Shown here: positions 17,708 to 26,623 of the stretch, one piece after another | Layout: each line of letters begins with the position of its first letter | Numbering within the stretch: the first letter of the stretch is position 1 | NCBI GenBank assembly: GCA_965224105.1 | Contig: CBDCYH010000002.1 | Coordinates: forward strand, 558,001-622,000 | Source of the DNA: CBDCYH01 sp965224105 | GTDB lineage: Bacteria > Bacteroidota > Rhodothermia > Rhodothermales > JABDKH01 | Direction: 5' to 3' | Length of the DNA stretch: 64,000 nt | Made by a program: the position numbers and the translations under genes | The notes under the pieces: model-generated | The model's input: only the letters and a program-made list of their open reading frames with translations | Told to the model about the DNA's origin: nothing | Databases searched by the model: none

Positions 17708-19975
17708 ATGAAGAAGCTCATTTTACTGGTCCCTGCGATTCTGTTATTTGTCCCGTTGGCGTTCGGGCAAAAGGCAATGGAGATGAACGATGCTCCAATG
17801 GTAATTCGCCATGGGACGTTGGAGCTGCTTGAATCCGCTTCAGGCAAGCAGGCTCTCGAAGATTATCACCGGATGAAAAGGTCTGGCCAGCTGCTGCAGC
17901 AAGCACGCAAGAGAGTTGACGAGGTTGGCGATACCGTCACGTTTACAATTTTCAATTTTAGCAGCTCGACCAATGAGAACCACCCCTTCGTTCTCAAACG
18001 GAAACTCCCCCTCTTCCAGGTCTGGGTTGAAGTCGCCGAGTTGAACAACTCCAATGTTACGGAGGCTTCAATTGACGCGTTGCTCAATCCTCTCGGTGTC
18101 TCCACACCACCAAAAAGCTACAATTCGTCAAAAGGGATTATCGAAAACAACAACGATGTTTTTGGCGCTCCGCCAAATGTCGACGGCGACGGTCTACTTG
18201 ATGTGTTCTTGCTGGACGTTCGAGATGACTACAACGGCAGCAACGGATTTGTCGCCGGGTATTTTTCGCCCCAAGATCTGACCGGACAGAATAATCGCGA
18301 CATTATTTATATAGACACCAACCCAGGCTTCAGCCGAGGGACGGACAAGGTAGCGCAGACGTTGGCGCACGAGTATCAGCATCTTATCCATGCCGAATAC
18401 GATATCTCCGAGGAGACGTTTGTGAATGAAGGTCAATCCGAGTGGGCTGAGGTGATGAACGGGTACGACGGTCGAAACATCGGATATCTTAACGATGTGA
18501 GCGAGCATGCGACAGACTTGTACACCTGGCGATCTTCCAATCCATTCTTTGACTATCAAAGGGGCAAGCTCCTGACAACCTACCTTGCCGAACAGAATGG
18601 CGTTCTCACTGCAGGATCAATAACACGCGCGCCTCAGAAAGCCAGTGCCGGTTATCGATCGGTGCTTGGAAGCGAACCGTTTAAAACCGCTCTCGCCGAT
18701 TTCCATACCGCAAATTTTGTCAACGACACATCCATAGATGCTGCATATGGCCATACGCACGGGACACACACCTCCCTGAGCACGCCATCGGATTACCAGG
18801 TTGATGGGCGCACGACTGATGAAACATCCACGACCAATGTAACCCTCGCCAAGGGCGGTGCCTACTACGCTACGTGGGACAACGTGGCCGACCTCACCGT
18901 CAACGTAGCGTCAACAAGCACGCGGCTGGTGATTCGCGTTGTGTCAACGATTAACGGAACCACAACGGTGAGCGAAGTAAGCGCCGGTTCGCACGTGTTC
19001 AGTGAGGAGGGAGACTACACATTTATTTTTGTTGACACCAACCCCAGCGGTTTTGATGATGTGACACTCACCTATGATGCATCATGGGCTGTCAGCGGTG
19101 GAGAGTTGATTTCCGAGAAGGTTCAGTTTGACAATGGGCAACTTGGAGCGACTCCGTTCTCATTCGGCAGTTCTGGGGAAGGCCGCATCGCGACTATTTT
19201 TGAGGTTCCGTTTGGTTCGGTCGCGACCCTGGACAAGGTTGAAATATCTCCGGCATTTTTTAGCTATTTCTCAAATTCGGGAGTTCCGGAAACAGCCCCG
19301 AGAGATCTTGCTCTCAAAGTCTGGTCGGTTGTCAACAGCGAACCCGCAGTCGAGCTATACTCGAAGGACCTTGTTGATCCGCGCGGCTCGACGGCACTCT
19401 TCCAAACACTGGAATTCTTCGAGGTCGATTTGTCGGATGATGCGTTGACCCTCACCGGCCTGCCAGACAGCATCGCCATCGGGTATGCAGAAATCGGCAC
19501 GGACAACAATTACTTTGTCGTTGCCGCCGTTGATTACACTGACGGTAACGTCTCGATGTTCTCGCAGAACTCGACGTCAGCATGGGTTGACCTGTACGAC
19601 ACCACACTTAACGGCGGTGAATCGCTCGACGGGCACGCGGTACCTGTGCGGCCAACCTTCCTGCTCCCGCGATGGACCGGAGTCGACGACGGAGAGGGAA
19701 GTGAGCTACCTACTATTGCTGCGCTCGATCAAAACTATCCGAATCCGTTCAACCCGGCGACAACTATCAGCTTCTCTATTCCCACTGCAGGGCATGTGAA
19801 CTTAGTCGTTTACGATGTTCTCGGACGCGAGGTCGAGACGCTCGTGTCTGGACCAAGAGCGGCAGGTACGCACGAAGTTGTTTTTGATGCGCAGTCATTC
19901 TCAAGCGGAACATACCTTTACAGGTTAGAGACTGCTACAACTTCTTTGACCCGAACAATGCTCTTGCTTAAGTAG
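17708..19975 (+). CDS. secreted zinc metalloprotease with T9SS C-terminal sorting domain
   Basis: A 755-residue secreted protein. I chose the ATG at 17708, which opens a clean signal peptide ('MKKLILLVPAILLFVPLAFG'); the upstream ATG at 17663 adds 15 residues before it. An HExxH motif lies at H221 ('LAHEYQHLIHAEYD') with a downstream 'FVNEGQSEWAE', whose Glu is a candidate third zinc ligand. The middle is beta-rich. The last ~85 residues form a type A T9SS sorting domain beginning 'LDQNYPNPFNPATTISFSIP' and ending in a short basic/hydrophobic tail. It should cross the outer membrane through T9SS and be surface-attached or released. A strong terminator follows. Confidence 0.85.
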   Translation: MKKLILLVPAILLFVPLAFGQKAMEMNDAPMVIRHGTLELLESASGKQALEDYHRMKRSGQLLQQARKRVDEVGDTVTFTIFNFSSSTNENHPFVLKRKLPLFQVWVEVAELNNSNVTEASIDALLNPLGVSTPPKSYNSSKGIIENNNDVFGAPPNVDGDGLLDVFLLDVRDDYNGSNGFVAGYFSPQDLTGQNNRDIIYIDTNPGFSRGTDKVAQTLAHEYQHLIHAEYDISEETFVNEGQSEWAEVMNGYDGRNIGYLNDVSEHATDLYTWRSSNPFFDYQRGKLLTTYLAEQNGVLTAGSITRAPQKASAGYRSVLGSEPFKTALADFHTANFVNDTSIDAAYGHTHGTHTSLSTPSDYQVDGRTTDETSTTNVTLAKGGAYYATWDNVADLTVNVASTSTRLVIRVVSTINGTTTVSEVSAGSHVFSEEGDYTFIFVDTNPSGFDDVTLTYDASWAVSGGELISEKVQFDNGQLGATPFSFGSSGEGRIATIFEVPFGSVATLDKVEISPAFFSYFSNSGVPETAPRDLALKVWSVVNSEPAVELYSKDLVDPRGSTALFQTLEFFEVDLSDDALTLTGLPDSIAIGYAEIGTDNNYFVVAAVDYTDGNVSMFSQNSTSAWVDLYDTTLNGGESLDGHAVPVRPTFLLPRWTGVDDGEGSELPTIAALDQNYPNPFNPATTISFSIPTAGHVNLVVYDVLGREVETLVSGPRAAGTHEVVFDAQSFSSGTYLYRLETATTSLTRTMLLLK

Positions 19976-20003
19976 CATCCTTTCTACTTCCTACGCAATA
20001 ATA

Positions 20004-20032
20004 GGCCGCTCAATGCGGCCTTTTCTTTTTTT
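20004..20032 (+). terminator. rho-independent terminator of the T9SS protease gene
   Basis: GGCCGC-tcaat-GCGGCC hairpin followed by TTTTCTTTTTTT, 29 bp after the stop codon. Confidence 0.9.
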
Positions 20033-20091
20033 GGAAATTCATTGTCATGCTGTCTCGCACGTGTTATTATCCGGTCCGAATTTCCGCCGCC

Positions 20092-20532
20092 ATGTCTCGA
20101 ATTATTAATACTGGTGATACCGCTGCGAAGCGACGCAACGCAGCGATGCGATCCTGTGCAGAAGTGATTCGATTGATGGCCACGCAAAGCGACTGGACGG
20201 ACGAGTCAAAGGATATGGCGGCATTCATAGTTCACAACCTCCGCGTCGTCAACACCACCATCGAAGAAAGCGCCCAGGCATGGGACGACAAGAACTACTG
20301 GAAAAAAGCCGAGGGTCTGCGCGAAAAATGGAGGTGGACACGAGTGTATGCGGACAAACTGGAAAAACTTCTCCTTAACCGACAGTGGGATCTGATTCCA
20401 GAGATATTAATCACGCTAATCCCTAAATTTGGTCACATCAAGATTGCCGCCACGAGTAGAGATTCCGATTGGTGGTGCGGGGCATATAGCTCGCTCATAA
20501 ACAAGAAAAAAGATGCACATGAATCAGCTTGA
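20092..20532 (+). CDS. conserved-looking hypothetical cytoplasmic protein
   Basis: A 146-residue, mostly helical protein with many Trp and charged residues ('ESAQAWDDKNYWKKAEGLREKWRW' in part). I use the ATG at 20092, whose first residues 'MSRIINTGDTAAKRRN' look like a native start; the ATG at 20047 adds 15 residues with no obvious role. I believe similar proteins occur in Rhodothermota and Chloroflexi but cannot name a domain. Its 3' end overlaps yqgE by 20 bp, so the two are probably co-expressed. Confidence 0.65.
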   Translation: MSRIINTGDTAAKRRNAAMRSCAEVIRLMATQSDWTDESKDMAAFIVHNLRVVNTTIEESAQAWDDKNYWKKAEGLREKWRWTRVYADKLEKLLLNRQWDLIPEILITLIPKFGHIKIAATSRDSDWWCGAYSSLINKKKDAHESA

Positions 20533-21079
20533 AACGGTTTGCACCGGCTCAATACTTGTTGCATCCCCAGCGATAAAGGACCCAAACTTCAAGCGAAGTG
20601 TGGTACTGGTTTGCGAACACGGCAATGAGGGTAGTTTCGGGCTTATCCTGAATCGACCAATTGAGGTCGATGGCAACCCGCTTGACGATGAACTGGAGGG
20701 ATACACCAATGGACTTTCATTCGGCGGACCTCTTCAGCCTAACACTCTGCATTTCATCCACCAACTATTCGACGACCTGCCAGATGCGGAGCCGGTAACA
20801 AAAGGAATATACTGGGGTGGTGACTTCGAACGATTAAAGGCCATCGCTATGGATGGCGATGTAACCGATGCCAAGCTCAGGTTTTTCCTTGGATACGCCG
20901 GATGGAGCGCGGGCCAGCTGGAATTCGAAACTTCCCAAAATGACTGGGTCGTCGTCGCCGCAGATGAGTCCTTCGTCTTCCAAACCGATCCACGGAAACT
21001 CTGGACTACCATCATGAGTCAGCTTGGTGGCGAACACGAAATGTTGGCGCACTTCCCGGCGGATCCGAGATTGAACTAG
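20513..21079 (+). CDS. yqgE: YqgE/AlgH family protein
   Basis: A 188-residue member of the DUF179 family. Typical features are the opening 'GSILVASPAIKDPNFKRSVVLVCEH', 'GSFGLILNRPIE', 'FGGPLQPNTLHFIH' (each within the usual positions), and 'FLGYAGWSAGQLEFE'. The family is widespread in Gram-negative bacteria; AlgH in Pseudomonas affects alginate expression but no biochemical activity is settled. The start may be the first or second Met (20513 or 20519). It converges on the SDR gene, overlapping by 4 bp. Confidence 0.9.
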   Translation: MHMNQLETVCTGSILVASPAIKDPNFKRSVVLVCEHGNEGSFGLILNRPIEVDGNPLDDELEGYTNGLSFGGPLQPNTLHFIHQLFDDLPDAEPVTKGIYWGGDFERLKAIAMDGDVTDAKLRFFLGYAGWSAGQLEFETSQNDWVVVAADESFVFQTDPRKLWTTIMSQLGGEHEMLAHFPADPRLN

Positions 21080-21792
21080 ATGTCGCCCTGCTGAGGGCGG
21101 AGGATGATTTCCTCAACAACCGTCCGGTCCGAAAGTTGATACACGTCCCACAGAGATTTTGCAATGTCTTCTGGCGGCATGAATCGCTCTTCTGGCAATT
21201 CCGTGCCAGCCCACGAATCGGTGAGGGTGGCTCCCGGAAGTAGACACGACACTCTTACGCCTGCAGCTTTAGTTTCTTCGCGGACAACTCGCGCAAGTCC
21301 CAGCAACCCGTGCTTGGCCGCGCAATAAGCAGCTCCGCCAGCGTACGGCCGAATGGAGGCCACCGATGCGATATAGAAAATGTGTCCCGACCTGCGCTCC
21401 ACCATTCCCGGTAGGAATTCGCGCGTTACCGAAAATGCACTTGTTAGATTGATTTCTACCTGATTGGTAAAGTCCTGAACGCTCGTTTCAACAACGGTGC
21501 CCGGTTTAAATGCACCTGCGTTGTTGACAAGTACGTCCGGGGAGCCAACAGCGGCCCGGATCTCTGCCGCAACCTCAGCCACGCGAGCATGATCCGTTAC
21601 ATCGCAAGCGTGCGTGCTTGTCCGAGAGCCCGCCTTGGCGCAGGCTTCCGCCACATAATCGAGATCCGGCTGCGATCGCGCAACCAGTGCAATGTGCGAT
21701 GCACCCTCACTTGCAAATTTGCGAGCAATGGCTGCACCAATCCCTCGGCTTGCACCCGTAACCACGACCACCGGACTTCCATCGTTTCTCAT
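21076..21792 (-). CDS. short-chain dehydrogenase/reductase in a pterin operon (sepiapterin-reductase-like role proposed)
   Basis: A 238-residue classical SDR: the NAD(P) motif TGASRGIG at residues 12-19, 'NNAGAF' at 90-95, and the catalytic Y156-x3-K160 ('YCAAK'). Its start overlaps the folE stop (TGATG), and the operon order is PTPS-folE-SDR. These three activities are exactly those of tetrahydrobiopterin synthesis (GTP cyclohydrolase I, 6-pyruvoyl-tetrahydropterin synthase, sepiapterin reductase). The role is therefore proposed from context; the SDR sequence itself does not fix the substrate, and a ketoreductase function is possible. Confidence 0.85.
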   Translation of the reverse strand: MRNDGSPVVVVTGASRGIGAAIARKFASEGASHIALVARSQPDLDYVAEACAKAGSRTSTHACDVTDHARVAEVAAEIRAAVGSPDVLVNNAGAFKPGTVVETSVQDFTNQVEINLTSAFSVTREFLPGMVERRSGHIFYIASVASIRPYAGGAAYCAAKHGLLGLARVVREETKAAGVRVSCLLPGATLTDSWAGTELPEERFMPPEDIAKSLWDVYQLSDRTVVEEIILRPQQGDI

Positions 21793-22379
21793 CAGCCCCG
21801 TCCAATCAACCGAATAAACTCCGACCGCGTGGCTTCATGCAAGAATTGGCCGCTCATCGCACTGGTTGTCGTTAACGAGTTTTGTTTCTCTGCTCCCCGC
21901 ATCATCATGCACAAATGTTGCGCCTCGATTACAACACCCACGCCGATGGGTTGTAGCACATCCTCGATTGCTTCCTTGATTTGCAGGGTGAGTCGCTCCT
22001 GTACCTGCAGTCGTCTCGAAAATACCTCAACGACCCGTGGGATTTTACTCAACCCGACAATATTCCCATTCGGGATGTAGGCTACATGTGCCTTCCCAAA
22101 AAATGGAAGCATGTGGTGCTCACAAAGCGAGTACAGCTCAATGTCTTTTACAAGAATCATCTCGTTGCACTCCTCTTTGAAAATCGCACTCCGGAGTACC
22201 TCGATTGGATCCTCGTGATAACCCTTGGTCAGGAACTGATGAGCCTTGGCAACTCGGGAGGGAGTTTTTTCAAGCCCCTCTCGAGTCGGATCTTCTCCCA
22301 CAAGCTGCAGAATTGTTCGGACGTTGTCCGATAGTGCGCGCGTTGTCTCCTCATCATATTGGTCGACTCGTTTGTACAT
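21792..22379 (-). CDS. folE: GTP cyclohydrolase I
   Basis: A 195-residue enzyme that converts GTP to 7,8-dihydroneopterin triphosphate. Zinc and catalytic residues are visible in 'ELYSLCEHHMLPFFGKAHVAY' (Cys, two His; shown in part) and 'EAQHLCMMMRG' (second Cys). 'VGEDPTREGLEKTPSRV' is the usual N-terminal motif. It sits 8 bp downstream of the 6-pyruvoyl-tetrahydropterin-synthase-like gene. It could feed folate, tetrahydrobiopterin or queuosine synthesis. Confidence 0.95.
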   Translation of the reverse strand: MYKRVDQYDEETTRALSDNVRTILQLVGEDPTREGLEKTPSRVAKAHQFLTKGYHEDPIEVLRSAIFKEECNEMILVKDIELYSLCEHHMLPFFGKAHVAYIPNGNIVGLSKIPRVVEVFSRRLQVQERLTLQIKEAIEDVLQPIGVGVVIEAQHLCMMMRGAEKQNSLTTTSAMSGQFLHEATRSEFIRLIGRG

Positions 22380-22387
22380 GTAGATCT

Positions 22388-22801
22388 CTACTTTTCGCCT
22401 CGATACTCGACAGAGTTTTTATCGGTCTCTCGAAGCTCTAATGAGTATAATTTTCCGGTTGGAATGGCTCCGACCAGCTGATCCCAAATCGCAACGACAA
22501 AATTCTCGGTAGAGGGTAAAATGCCCTCCAGGAATGGGACGTCCAGGTTCAAATTCTTGTGATCCACCTTGTCTATCACCTGGGTCTTGACGATGCGGTC
22601 GAGTAAACCCAGATCTATTACGTATCCAGTCTCTGGGTCCGGACGGCCCGCGACCGTCACCGCCAGGGTGTAGTTGTGCCCATGCCAATTCGGACTGTTG
22701 CACTTGCCGAACGTCTCTCGATTCCACTCGTCAGACATTTCTGCATTGTGTAGCCTGTGGGCCGCGTTGAATTTTAGAACCCTGGTTACGTACACCATCA
22801 A
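22388..22801 (-). CDS. 6-pyruvoyl-tetrahydropterin synthase / QueD family protein
   Basis: A 137-residue T-fold enzyme. Zinc ligands are H15 ('FNAAHRL'), H40 and H42 in 'FGKCNSPNWHGHNY', with the catalytic Cys at 34. The 'FGKCNxPNxHGHNY' form is that of 6-pyruvoyl-tetrahydropterin synthases, whereas E. coli-type QueD has a 'CxxxHGH' spacing. I therefore favour the PTPS reaction (dihydroneopterin triphosphate to 6-pyruvoyl-tetrahydropterin). It is the first gene of the PTPS-folE-SDR operon. Assignment to queuosine synthesis remains possible because the family is promiscuous. Confidence 0.88.
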   Translation of the reverse strand: MMVYVTRVLKFNAAHRLHNAEMSDEWNRETFGKCNSPNWHGHNYTLAVTVAGRPDPETGYVIDLGLLDRIVKTQVIDKVDHKNLNLDVPFLEGILPSTENFVVAIWDQLVGAIPTGKLYSLELRETDKNSVEYRGEK

Positions 22802-22902
22802 TTTACCATTTGAGCGACAAGGCCAATCTACCGCAAAAGGCCGAATTTGTTGGTACCTTTAGTTGTCGAGAAATTACATCGAGCGCGGAATTTGTTGCCG
22901 TT

Positions 22903-23247
22903 ATGAGTGATAAGACTTTATTTCAGAAAATAGCCGACCGGGATATCCCTGCCGAGTTTGTATATGAGGATGATGTGTGTTTTGCGATACGCGACATCAA
23001 TCCGGTAGCACCGACCCATCTCCTGGTGATCCCCCGAAAACCAATCCCCTCGCTCGACCACCTCGAAGCAGGCGATAACCTTCTGGTGGGTCACCTCTTC
23101 CTGACTGCAAAACTCGTTGCACAACAAGAAGGCCTGACCGATGGTTACCGTACGGTGTTCAACTGTGGCAGTGACGGCCAACAGACGGTGCCTCACCTGC
23201 ACCTCCACGTTATTGGTGGGCGGAAAATGAGATGGCCTCCGGGTTGA
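22903..23247 (+). CDS. HIT family (histidine triad) nucleotide-binding protein
   Basis: A 114-residue HINT-type protein: 'LFQKIADRDIPAEFVYEDD' at the start, and the triad 'HLHLHVIGG' near the end. Family members hydrolyse nucleoside phosphoramidates and acyl-AMP. I use the ATG at 22903, because HINT proteins start just before 'TLFxKI'; the in-frame ATG at 22810 adds 31 residues that lie in the divergent promoter region. Its TGA overlaps the ATG of the next gene (TGATG). Confidence 0.92.
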   Translation: MSDKTLFQKIADRDIPAEFVYEDDVCFAIRDINPVAPTHLLVIPRKPIPSLDHLEAGDNLLVGHLFLTAKLVAQQEGLTDGYRTVFNCGSDGQQTVPHLHLHVIGGRKMRWPPG

Positions 23248-25238
23248 TGAGTGTAAAGCCGTGCATAATCGGCCTCGCGCTCGCTGCACTCGGTCTTCTT
23301 TGTGTTCCGGCTCAAGTGTTTGCACAGCACTCGGGATTCTTCCGGCACGGGCTTGCGCACGAAGTGAATCGTTACCGCTGGGATGCGGACGTAGATTTTC
23401 AGGATCGATTTGGCCAATGGGATCTACGATTTTCAAACAAGTTCCGAACGGATGGCTTCGTCCTGTTCGACAACGTTCTCTCGTTCAGGGATGAAAACAA
23501 CACCCGCGCCACGGTCAGGAGAAAATTGGGAACGCGATTATGGGGGAAATCAGCCATCAGCGCTGAGTGGTTTTCGCTGGGACGCGTGCTCATACAGGAG
23601 TCGCTTGTTGGCTTGTCGGTTGTTGGTAACGATGGCTGGATGTTTGAACCGATGGTCGGATTCGCTGTCGACCAACGTCCGGGGGCATCCAGTGGAGGAA
23701 CCAACGCACCACTCCGCTTCGACAGTGGTCCATCTGCTTCCCTGCTCGTGTCCTACCTCCAGCCTCAAGCAGACGACGGATCATCTCTATCGGTTAGGTC
23801 GGGCGCTGCCGTCCGCAACATTTCACCAAGACGAGGACAGGAGCTGTTCGCAACTGTGCGAGGGGTGCGAACTTTTGGCCCGGCAACCTATATCTCCGAC
23901 CTTTTCTACTCCAACTACCGGCGGGACGCGTACGAGCCCGTATCATTCCTTAACCGAGACGCTGGCGCTCTGGCCGAAACGATCGAATCAACCACCAGCG
24001 ACACCCTCGGCCTGAGCCTTGCTGCGACAGGAAACCTTACCAACACCCTTACGCTTGTTGGCAACGCGTCCTTCATCGCAAATAATCGATCCATCCGAAA
24101 TACAGGAGATGGACCCGCCGACGTGTTGTTCTTTGCGACAGACTTCAAGAGGCGCTCGTTTGAATCGCAGGTCACGCTTACCGACGACCGTCGGTGGGCG
24201 AAAACCTACATCACTGTTTCATTCGCAGCCGAGCAGGAAGACCGCACGCTCGCGAACCGTTCAGATCTGCCAGCCATTCAGGCTAATCAGCGAATCAATC
24301 AACTCCGACAAGCAGACTACGACCGGGGAAACTTCGGGCTTGCCGGTGGAACAACACTCAGGCTGAGCCGCGCACTAGTCACCACCTCCCTGAGCGCAAG
24401 CATTCTGCGACACAACACGCCAGACGAAAACCCCGACGATCGGGACGAATCGTTAATCATCGCACGGATCGGAACGCGCATCCCCGTTGTGGAAAACGTT
24501 GTTGCCGACATTAATCTCTTTGGATCACGATACAAGACCGTCTACCTCAAAAGTCTTCGCTCGGCTGAAAACAATACGCAGCGGTCTCTCCGATTGCGCC
24601 CGGTGGTTGAATGGACTCCATCCGCGCGCACGGACATCCGGTTCGGATCGGAGGTTCGTGCAACATATACAGAAGACTTTTTCGTCCTACCCGGCAGGCG
24701 CCCGCGAGACCAGTCGGCGCGAGAGCTGCGGCACGACCTTCGCATTGCGCACCGTCTCAATAACTCGATGGAGGCAGTTGGACACACCAGCTACTCCGCC
24801 CTCCACCTTGGCAGATTCCTCGGTGATCGGTTTGCCGAAATTCCCCTCGATACCCTTAACACTGTAACCGGAAGGTTTACACTTACGGTCGGTAAGAAAC
24901 TCCAATCGAAAGTGGGTATGCGCGGCTTGAACCGGAGCGACTACTCGCCGGCGCTCACACAGAGATACCCGGACCCTTCCGGCTCCAGCGGGGAGCTGAC
25001 CATTACCAGACCTGGCCGCGAAACGATAATGCAAATCGGACCAACCGCTGGATTCAGCTGGAGCAACACAGGTAGATCTTTGCTAACACTCGACGGATGG
25101 CTAGCCTTCCAGCATGTATCCAGAAAGTTGTACGGTCTGGCCACTGAGCCTGATGTTCGGATAATTGAAAGAGAGGCAAGCAGAGGAACCAGGAAGACTA
25201 TTCCTAACGTAACAATATCCATGACATGGTTTTTCTAG
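23247..25238 (+). CDS. outer-membrane beta-barrel-like protein, unknown function
   Basis: A 663-residue exported protein with a signal peptide ('IIGLALAALGLLCVPAQVFA'). Long alternating polar/hydrophobic segments follow, and it ends '...SMTWFF', the terminal aromatic typical of barrels inserted by BamA. There is no plug domain or TonB box, so it is not an obvious receptor. I place the start at the ATG 23247, overlapping the HIT gene stop; the ATG at 23232 adds five residues. I do not recognise the family. Translational coupling to the HIT gene may be incidental. Confidence 0.7.
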   Translation: MSVKPCIIGLALAALGLLCVPAQVFAQHSGFFRHGLAHEVNRYRWDADVDFQDRFGQWDLRFSNKFRTDGFVLFDNVLSFRDENNTRATVRRKLGTRLWGKSAISAEWFSLGRVLIQESLVGLSVVGNDGWMFEPMVGFAVDQRPGASSGGTNAPLRFDSGPSASLLVSYLQPQADDGSSLSVRSGAAVRNISPRRGQELFATVRGVRTFGPATYISDLFYSNYRRDAYEPVSFLNRDAGALAETIESTTSDTLGLSLAATGNLTNTLTLVGNASFIANNRSIRNTGDGPADVLFFATDFKRRSFESQVTLTDDRRWAKTYITVSFAAEQEDRTLANRSDLPAIQANQRINQLRQADYDRGNFGLAGGTTLRLSRALVTTSLSASILRHNTPDENPDDRDESLIIARIGTRIPVVENVVADINLFGSRYKTVYLKSLRSAENNTQRSLRLRPVVEWTPSARTDIRFGSEVRATYTEDFFVLPGRRPRDQSARELRHDLRIAHRLNNSMEAVGHTSYSALHLGRFLGDRFAEIPLDTLNTVTGRFTLTVGKKLQSKVGMRGLNRSDYSPALTQRYPDPSGSSGELTITRPGRETIMQIGPTAGFSWSNTGRSLLTLDGWLAFQHVSRKLYGLATEPDVRIIEREASRGTRKTIPNVTISMTWFF

Positions 25239-25257
25239 GTGATCAAGTAGTGGGTTC

Positions 25258-25875
25258 ATGATGAACATGCCAACACCATTTCTTGTTGGCGTGACGGGTG
25301 GCATCGGAAGCGGCAAGAGCGCGGTGTGCACAATACTTGCGGACTTCGGAGCAGAGATATTTATTGCTGATGATGTGGCCAAGCACCTGATGTCAACAGA
25401 CATGAGGATCCGCAGCAAGCTTATTGATGCCTTCGGTGATGAATCTTTTACCGAGACGGGCGAGTTAAATGCTCGGTACCTTGCATCGTTGGTATTCCAA
25501 TCCGACGATTCGGTCGCCAACATCAACTCCATCGTGCACCCGGCTGTCCGGGAGGCCTTCCGCAAACGAGTGGAGGCCACAACCGCCCCCATCCTGGTAA
25601 TCGAGTCGGCCCTGCTTGTCGATTCACCCTACCTGGAAATCCTGGACGCCATCATTGTTGTTTCGGCTGATGAGGTAATAAGAACCGAGCGCGTTGCCAT
25701 TCGGGATTCGTCAGACGCCACAACAGTATCCGAGCGCATCAAACATCAACCATCGGACGAGACCTATCGGTCAATCGCCACGTTTGTCGTTGAGAATAGT
25801 GGCACACTCGCAGATCTTCGCACCAGCGTTCGGGAAATTGTTACTACTTTTCCGATACCGGGTGAACGTTTATAA
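25258..25875 (+). CDS. coaE: dephospho-CoA kinase
   Basis: A 205-residue P-loop kinase that completes coenzyme A synthesis by phosphorylating the 3'-OH of dephospho-CoA. It has the P-loop 'VTGGIGSGKSAV' at the N-terminus, 'IADDVAKHLM' (catalytic Asp region), 'IVHPAVR' and 'VIESALLVDS', followed by the lid region 'RTERVAIRD'. Length matches the family. First of three closely spaced plus-strand genes. Confidence 0.93.
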   Translation: MMNMPTPFLVGVTGGIGSGKSAVCTILADFGAEIFIADDVAKHLMSTDMRIRSKLIDAFGDESFTETGELNARYLASLVFQSDDSVANINSIVHPAVREAFRKRVEATTAPILVIESALLVDSPYLEILDAIIVVSADEVIRTERVAIRDSSDATTVSERIKHQPSDETYRSIATFVVENSGTLADLRTSVREIVTTFPIPGERL

Positions 25876-25880
25876 ACCTG

Positions 25881-26252
25881 ATGCGGCTGGTCTACAACAA
25901 AAAGGATTTCGAAATCCGTCTAAACGGGCTCGAGCGAGTGTGGGCATTGAAGAAATCCATCACTGTTCCATACGCAAGCGTTTTGACTGTAAGCATCACA
26001 GAACCCCCAGCCATCAGGGCGTTTGGTGGGATTCGCGTTCTCGGCACGTACGTCCCCGGCTTAATTGCTGCTGGCCACTACCGCGCAAATAAACAAAACG
26101 TCTTCGTATACTCTCCGGGTTCGAAAGTGCTGCTCGACATCACTCTGCGGGAACATGAGTTTGATCGTATCGCGGTCGCAGTACGCAATGCCGAAATAGA
26201 AGCAGCTACCATCAATGAATACATCAACGAAAGGAGTCCAATAATAAGATGA
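25881..26252 (+). CDS. small soluble protein, PH-like fold suspected
   Basis: A 123-residue protein that begins 5 bp after coaE and overlaps the next gene at ATGA. The pattern of short beta-strands ('LERVWALKKSITVPYASVLTV', 'NVFVYSPGSKVLLDITL') and a C-terminal helix ending in 'AAVRNAEIEAATI'-like sequence resembles bacterial PH-like domains that often pair with a small membrane protein, as here. That is inference; function unknown. Confidence 0.65.
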   Translation: MRLVYNKKDFEIRLNGLERVWALKKSITVPYASVLTVSITEPPAIRAFGGIRVLGTYVPGLIAAGHYRANKQNVFVYSPGSKVLLDITLREHEFDRIAVAVRNAEIEAATINEYINERSPIIR

Positions 26253-26623
26253 TCAACCAACTCCCACTGCCAATCATTCGAATCGGATTGCTTTCAGGAA
26301 TCATCGTGTTTGGAGTTGTCGCTTACTTTTTGAGCGGCGACCTGGCATCACCAGATGAGCAGCTCGGTGAAATGTTGAAGCTGGTTTTTGTGGCATTGAC
26401 CGCGGTAAGTTTAATTGCAAGTGCCGTGATATCGAGGAAAGTCAAGAACACGGAAGCGTCCGGGTCGCATTTCTTGCTCGCGGGATGGGCACTGGCGGAG
26501 GCGCCCGCCCTGCTTGGAGGAATAATCTGGTTGCTCACCGGACAGGCAATCTACTTCGTACTCGGAGCCATCCTGTTCGCCGTGACGATGTTTTTTATCC
26601 TGCCAATCGGAGGGGACGGTTAG
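26249..26623 (+). CDS. small four-helix membrane protein, unknown function
   Basis: A 124-residue protein with hydrophobic segments at about residues 9-28, 45-62, 75-95 and 97-117, charged turns between them and a Gly-rich end. Its ATG overlaps the stop of the PH-like gene. No family recognised. It converges on the alpha/beta hydrolase gene with a 4-bp overlap. Confidence 0.65.
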   Translation: MINQLPLPIIRIGLLSGIIVFGVVAYFLSGDLASPDEQLGEMLKLVFVALTAVSLIASAVISRKVKNTEASGSHFLLAGWALAEAPALLGGIIWLLTGQAIYFVLGAILFAVTMFFILPIGGDG

